Part shown: piece by piece, positions 59,826-64,000 of the stretch
Layout of the letters: each line of letters opens with the position of its first letter
Position numbering within the stretch: position 1 is the first letter of the stretch
Source of the DNA: Sphingomonas faeni
Lineage (GTDB): Bacteria; Pseudomonadota; Alphaproteobacteria; Sphingomonadales; Sphingomonadaceae
DNA length: 64,000 nucleotides
Assembly (NCBI RefSeq): GCF_024273235.1
Contig: NZ_JANBVH010000008.1
Span: 1-64,000 of the forward strand
Direction of reading: 5' to 3'
The notes under the pieces: generated by a model
Databases searched by the model: none
The model's input: only the letters and a program-made list of their open reading frames with translations
Told to the model about the DNA's origin: nothing
Translations under genes and position numbers: made by a program

Positions 59826-59932
59826 ACCACCCCGGCGAAGGCCGGGGCCCAATTGGAAAGGTGGTTGTAACGAAGCGCCGCCCTCCATTAGCGACCTCGC
59901 CCAACTGGGCCCCGGCCTTCGCCGGGGTGGTG
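59826..59932. repeat. Family B palindromic element
   Basis: Arms CACCCCGGCGAAGGCCGGGG and CCCCGGCCTTCGCCGGGGTG; the core TTGTAACGAAGCGCCGCCCT matches GTAACGGAGCGCTGC of the other copies. Between the helicase and the aspartyl protease. Confidence 0.92.
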
Positions 59933-60004
59933 GCGTTTCGGCAGGGCATTCGTCTCTAACAACGACAGTTGCGCGCACTGTGGAATGAGCGCAGCATTTG
60001 CAGC

Positions 60005-60970
60005 ATGCACAGGTGGCTAGCCCCTCTATTGCTAGTCATTTCCGCCCAGGCCAGCGCCCAGGACGCCGCTCCGCCGCAACAAAATGCTGCACCCTCTCCG
60101 AGTGCAGCATCCGCAGCAGAACCCGACCCTGCCACGCTCCTGTTCGGCGAAGAAGAAGCCCGCATGACGGTGCCCGTGACGATCGCCGGCGCCGGCCCCT
60201 TCCCCTTCGTCGTCGACACCGGCGCGCAGCGCACCGTCATCTCGCGCGAACTCGCCGCCACGCTTGGCCTCGCGCCCGGCCGGACCGTCCGTGTCACCGG
60301 CATGACCGGGTCGGACAGCATCGGCACCGTCGTCATCCCATCGCTGAAGGTCAGCGTGATCGGCAGCGCCCCGATCGAGGCGCCCGCGATCAGCGCGATC
60401 AACCTCGGCGCGCGCGGGTTGCTCGGAATCGACACGTTGCAGGATCACGCGGTGACGATCGACTTCGACACCAAGACGATGACCGTCATCCCCTCGCGCA
60501 GACGACAGCACCGCGAACGCGCGGGGCCCGACGAGATCGTGATCAGAGCGCGGAGCCTGTTCGGGCAACTCGTCGTCACCGACGCCTATTGCAACGGCAT
60601 CCGCATCCGCGTGATCCTCGACACCGGCACCTCGGTCAGCATGGCCAATGGCGCGCTCCGCCGACGGGTCACGCGCAAACTCGGCAGCGCGGCGCGCTCG
60701 CAACCGGTATCGCTGACCGGCGTCACCGGCGAAACCGTAGTCGCCGACTACACCACGATCGACCGGGTCTCGATCGGCAACCTGACGCTCGGCGACCTGC
60801 CCGTCGCCTTCACCGCGGTCGACGCGCCACCGTTCCGCCAGTTCGGCTTGTCCGAGCGGCCTGCGATGCTGCTCGGGATGGACGTGCTGCAACTGTTCCG
60901 ACGCGTCGACATCGACTTCGCCAACCGCGAGGTGCGGCTCGCCTTGCCCCGCGGAACACGCCGGCGTTGA
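60005..60970 (+). CDS. Exported retropepsin-like aspartyl protease with two catalytic repeats
   Basis: A 321-residue protein with a signal peptide (ends AQASAQD) and two retropepsin-like domains in one chain. Domain 1 has FVVDTGAQRTVIS (Asp 71) and ends GLLGIDTL; domain 2 has VILDTGTSVSMAN (Asp 206) and ends LLGMDVLQLF. This resembles bacterial aspartyl protease families where two half-sites lie in one polypeptide instead of a homodimer, so the chain may form its own active site. Start 60005 is chosen since a TTG-initiated extension adds no useful signal. A Pro/Ala/Gln linker lies at about 20-45. Confidence 0.85.
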   Translation: MHRWLAPLLLVISAQASAQDAAPPQQNAAPSPSAASAAEPDPATLLFGEEEARMTVPVTIAGAGPFPFVVDTGAQRTVISRELAATLGLAPGRTVRVTGMTGSDSIGTVVIPSLKVSVIGSAPIEAPAISAINLGARGLLGIDTLQDHAVTIDFDTKTMTVIPSRRRQHRERAGPDEIVIRARSLFGQLVVTDAYCNGIRIRVILDTGTSVSMANGALRRRVTRKLGSAARSQPVSLTGVTGETVVADYTTIDRVSIGNLTLGDLPVAFTAVDAPPFRQFGLSERPAMLLGMDVLQLFRRVDIDFANREVRLALPRGTRRR

Positions 60971-61044
60971 GCGCGGCGGGGTCGAGGTTGCGTCGACGCG
61001 CGTTCGCTGCAACTCTCCCGATCGAAACGAAAAAGGGGACGACG

Positions 61045-62442
61045 ATGCGCGCGACTGGTTGGCTACTTACGGCGGCGGTTCTTGCCGCGCCCGTCTCGGC
61101 GCAGGCCCAGTCGCGGCCCGACCAGAAGGCGTTTCTCGGGCTCTACAAGGAACTGGTCGAGACCAACACGACACTGTCCGCCGGCAGTTGCACGCAGGCC
61201 GCGGCGCAGATCGGCGCGCGACTGAAGACGGCGGGCTATGCCGATGCCGACATCACCTATTTCTCGGTGCCCGAGCATCCCAAGGATGGCGGGCTGGTCG
61301 CGGTGCTGAAGGGCTCGGACGCGGCGCTCAAGCCGATGCTGCTCCTCGCGCATCTCGACGTGGTCGAGGCCAAGCGCGAGGATTGGGTGCGCGATCCGTT
61401 CAAGCTGATTGAGGAAGGCGGTTATTATTACGCGCGCGGCACCGTCGACGACAAGGCGCAGGCGGCGATCTGGTCCGACGCGATGATCCGCTTCAAGACT
61501 GGCGGATACACGCCGAAGCGGACGATCAAGCTGGCGCTGACCTGCGGCGAGGAGACGACGTTCGCCTGGAACGGCGCGCAGTATCTGGCGAAGGAAAAGC
61601 CGGACCTGATCGCGGCCGAGTTCGCGCTGAACGAGGGCGGCGGCGGGCGGCTCGACGACAGCGGCAAGCGCCAGTTGCTCGCGATCCAGGTCGGCGAGAA
61701 GGCCGCGCAGAACTACACCTTCCTCGCCACTAACCCCGGCGGGCACAGCTCGCAGCCGACGCCCGAGAACGCGATCTACGAGCTCGCCGACGCGGTGAAG
61801 GCGGTGCAGGGCTATGAGTTTCCGGTGAAGTTCACGGACACGACCAAGGCGTTCTTCGCGGCGAGCGCGAAGGCGATGCCGGGCGAGATGGGCAGCGCGA
61901 TCACGCGGCTGCTCGCCAATCCGGAGGACAAGGCGGCGGATGCGATCGTCAGCCGGGACAAGGCGATGCATTCGACCTTGCGGACGACGTGCGTGGCGAC
62001 GCTGCTGAACGCGGGTCATGCGGAGAACGCGCTGCCGCAGCGCGCGACGGCGAACATCAACTGCCGGATCTTTCCGGGGGAGACGGTCGACGGCACGCTC
62101 GCCAAGCTGAAGGAACTGGCGGGAGCGAAGGTGACGGTGACGGCGAACCAGCCGGTGCGGCCGACCGCGATCCCGCCGACGCTCGATCCGAAGATCATGG
62201 GGCCGGTGACCAAGGTGGCGGCCAAGCACTTCCCCGGCATCCCGATCCTGCCGATGATGTCGACCGGCGCGACCGACGGGATCTTCTTCGAGGCGATCGG
62301 GATCCCGGTGTACGGCGTACCCGGCGTGTTCATCGACAAGGACATGGGCGGCATCCACGGCCTCAACGAGCGCATCCGCGTGGCGTCGCTGTATGATGGC
62401 CGAGACTACCTCTTCGATCTGGTGAAGGCCTTCGCGGGGTGA
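61045..62442 (+). CDS. Secreted M20 family metallopeptidase
   Basis: A 465-residue zinc peptidase with a signal peptide (ends VSAQAQ). Metal ligands are visible: LLLAHLDVVEAK (His 103, Asp 105), RGTVDDKAQ (Asp), CGEETTFAWNG (Glu-Glu) and a C-terminal GGIHGLNERI (His). The lid domain contains NPGGHSSQPTPENAIYELA. This is the M20 carboxypeptidase/dipeptidase type and would act in the periplasm or outside. AAGGGG lies before the ATG. Co-directional with the aspartyl protease, so the pair may be co-expressed secreted peptidases. Confidence 0.92.
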   Translation: MRATGWLLTAAVLAAPVSAQAQSRPDQKAFLGLYKELVETNTTLSAGSCTQAAAQIGARLKTAGYADADITYFSVPEHPKDGGLVAVLKGSDAALKPMLLLAHLDVVEAKREDWVRDPFKLIEEGGYYYARGTVDDKAQAAIWSDAMIRFKTGGYTPKRTIKLALTCGEETTFAWNGAQYLAKEKPDLIAAEFALNEGGGGRLDDSGKRQLLAIQVGEKAAQNYTFLATNPGGHSSQPTPENAIYELADAVKAVQGYEFPVKFTDTTKAFFAASAKAMPGEMGSAITRLLANPEDKAADAIVSRDKAMHSTLRTTCVATLLNAGHAENALPQRATANINCRIFPGETVDGTLAKLKELAGAKVTVTANQPVRPTAIPPTLDPKIMGPVTKVAAKHFPGIPILPMMSTGATDGIFFEAIGIPVYGVPGVFIDKDMGGIHGLNERIRVASLYDGRDYLFDLVKAFAG

Positions 62443-62452
62443 TGCCGCATGT

Positions 62453-62602
62453 CCCTCTCCCCTCCGGGGAGAGGGAGGGAGGAGCCTTAGGCGACGGATG
62501 GGAGAGGGGCGTGAGGCTCGAGACGGTGCCCGACAACGCCCCTCTCCCTTCCCACGGCAAGCGCCGCGGGCCCCTTCCCTCTCCCCGGAGGGGCGAGGGA
62601 GG
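62453..62602. repeat. Family F palindromic element (copy 2)
   Basis: Arms CCCTCTCCCCTCCGGGGAGAGGG and inverse, with GGGCCCGCGGCGCTTGCCGTGGGAAGG in inverse of the copy at 9297. Lies exactly between the converging M20 peptidase and kup genes. Confidence 0.9.
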
Positions 62603-64000
62603 TTAGACGGTGACCTGTTCGCCCAGCTCCAGCACCTTGCCCGGCGGGATCTTCAGGAAATCGGTGGGATCGCTGGCGTTGCGTTGCAGGAACATGAAGA
62701 TCCGGTCCTGCCACGGCGGCATGCCCTTCTCCGCATCGGGCTTGAGCGTGTTGCGGCCGATGAAGAACGAGGTGCGCATCGGATCGAGCCCGAGCTGCTC
62801 GGTCTTGTTGCCGACGCCGAGATCGCGCGGCACGTCGGGCGATTCCATGAAGCCGTAGGTCAGCACGACGATCGAGAAATTCTCGTCCACCCGCTCGACC
62901 TTGGCCCGCTGCGATTCCTCCACGAACGGCCGGTCCGCGGTGCGGATGCTGCAGATCAGGTTGCGCTCGTGGAGCACCTTGTTGTGCTTCAGGTTATGCA
63001 GCAGCGCGCCCGGAGTCGCATGCGGGTTGGCGGTCAGGAACACCGCGGTGCCCGACACGCGCTCGGGCGGGCGCTTTTCCAACGCGGCGGCGAGGTCGCT
63101 GAGCGGGATGCTCTGGCGCTTCTCGAACGCGCTGACGATCTTCTTGCCGCGCACCCAGGTGAAGATGACCAGCCCGATCGACGCGGCGATGACCAGCGGC
63201 ACCCAGCCGCCCTCGATCACGCGCAGGATGTTCGCGCCGAAGAAGATCAGGTCGAGCGTCAGGAACGGCAGGATCGCCGCCAGCGCCAGCGGCCGCGACC
63301 AGTTCCAGCGGTGACGGACGACGATGTAGGCGAGCAAGGTGGTGACGACCATCGTGCCCGTAACCGCGATGCCGTACGCCGCCGCCATCGCCGACGACGT
63401 CTTGAACTGGATCACCAGCACCAGCACGCCGATCAGCAACAGCCAGTTGATCGCGGGCAGATAGATCTGGCCGGCGAACACCGCGGACGTCTGGCGGATG
63501 CGCAGGCGCGGGAGCAGCCCGAGCTGGATTGCCTGCTGCGTCAGACTGAACGCCCCGGTGATGACCGCCTGGCTGGCGATTACGGTGGCGAAGCCCGCGA
63601 GGATGATCAGCGCGGGGCGCAGCGATTCGGGCGCCATCAGGAAGAACCAGTCCTGATTGACGAACGGGATGCCGCGCGCCGCCGCATCCTCCAGCTGCGA
63701 CAAGGCAAACGCCCCCTGCCCCAGATAGTTGAGCGCGAGCGCCGGGAAGACGAGGAAGAACCAGCCGATGCGGATCGGCAGCTTGCCGAAATGGCCCATG
63801 TCGGCGGTCAGCGCCTCGGCGCCGGTCACGGTCAGGAACACCGCGCCGAGCACGAACAGACCGGTGACGCCGTGCGTCGCGAGGAACGAGACGCCATAGG
63901 TCGGCAGGAACACGCGGACGATCGAGGGTTCGTCGGCGATGTGCCAGATGCCGAGCGCCCCGATCGCCACGAACCAGACGATGCAGACGGGGCCGAACAG
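62603..64000 (-). CDS. kup: KUP potassium uptake protein (5' end outside window)
   Basis: C-terminal 465 residues of a KUP-type K+:H+ symporter; the start lies beyond position 64000. Visible blocks include GVTGLFVLGAVFLTVTGAEALTADMGHFG, the family helix NYLGQGAF, VIASQAVITGAFSLTQQAIQLG and the cytosolic C-terminal domain (about the last 150 residues) that ends in LKIPPGKVLELGEQVTV. KUP brings K+ in at low external levels. Full length is expected near 630-640 residues. It converges with the M20 gene over a family F repeat. Confidence 0.94.
   Translation of the reverse strand: MFGPVCIVWFVAIGALGIWHIADEPSIVRVFLPTYGVSFLATHGVTGLFVLGAVFLTVTGAEALTADMGHFGKLPIRIGWFFLVFPALALNYLGQGAFALSQLEDAAARGIPFVNQDWFFLMAPESLRPALIILAGFATVIASQAVITGAFSLTQQAIQLGLLPRLRIRQTSAVFAGQIYLPAINWLLLIGVLVLVIQFKTSSAMAAAYGIAVTGTMVVTTLLAYIVVRHRWNWSRPLALAAILPFLTLDLIFFGANILRVIEGGWVPLVIAASIGLVIFTWVRGKKIVSAFEKRQSIPLSDLAAALEKRPPERVSGTAVFLTANPHATPGALLHNLKHNKVLHERNLICSIRTADRPFVEESQRAKVERVDENFSIVVLTYGFMESPDVPRDLGVGNKTEQLGLDPMRTSFFIGRNTLKPDAEKGMPPWQDRIFMFLQRNASDPTDFLKIPPGKVLELGEQVTV

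Overview
The window looks like chromosomal DNA of a high-GC alphaproteobacterium, most probably a sphingomonad (Sphingomonas or a close relative). This is an inference from gene content and neighbourhoods: a cyoABCD-surf1-regB-regA operon, rnd-lptC-lptA-lptB-rpoN, a DUF3572/HAD pair beside divK and rpmG, a twin-helix HIG1-type small protein beside a PduO-type adenosyltransferase, and dense intergenic palindromic repeats. I see no phage, transposase, CRISPR array or conjugation gene. Nearly everything is core or lineage-core chromosome.

Layout, left to right. 1-6.4 kb: a coupled ergothioneine pair (egtB-egtD, minus), a cobalamin adenosyltransferase, two small membrane proteins, gluQ, an HNH protein and an EF-hand lipoprotein. 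6.6-15 kb: ppc, an acyl-CoA thioesterase coupled to oligopeptidase B, aminopeptidase P, a 45-residue basic ORF, tRNA-Thr(GGT) and tRNA-Ser(GGA). 15-19.5 kb: an exported cyclophilin, then a minus-strand group of extradiol dioxygenase, FMN reductase, pirin and a spore-photoproduct-lyase-like radical SAM enzyme. 19.5-26.4 kb: a seven-gene respiratory operon (cyoA, B, C, D, surf1, regB, regA, minus strand) preceded by a perfect palindrome and diverging from an MHS-type transporter.

28-34.8 kb: an MFS exporter, a flavin reductase, a cytochrome b plus Tat-lipoprotein molybdopterin enzyme pair, cfa, an EF-hand protein and argG. 34.8-39.3 kb: two large polytopic GT-C-like membrane proteins and a FemAB-like acetyltransferase. 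39.5-43.5 kb: RidA, a HAD hydrolase with DUF3572, divK, rpmG, a small unknown ORF, a GDT1-like transporter with altered motifs, and dps. 43.8-48.6 kb: an ATP-dependent DNA ligase, a VirJ/AcvB-like hydrolase, glutaminyl cyclase and a double cold-shock-domain protein with a glycine-rich tail. 48.9-53.3 kb: rnd-lptC-lptA-lptB-rpoN. 53.4-64 kb: an S10 carboxypeptidase, an MBL-fold exonuclease, an exported unknown, an Lhr-Core helicase, a tandem aspartyl protease, an M20 peptidase and a kup fragment cut by the window edge.

Two things stand out. First, three members of the known Lhr-Core/Exo/Lig DNA-repair gene set are present but split: the ligase lies about 10 kb from the nuclease and helicase. 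Second, the intergenic spaces carry at least six families of palindromic elements, each a pair of inverted hairpins around a conserved asymmetric core and found in both orientations. They cause spurious Pro/Gly-rich N-terminal extensions on several genes, so many starts here were moved inward. I did not find a clear, wholly new multi-gene system; the repeat families are the strongest candidate for under-described biology.
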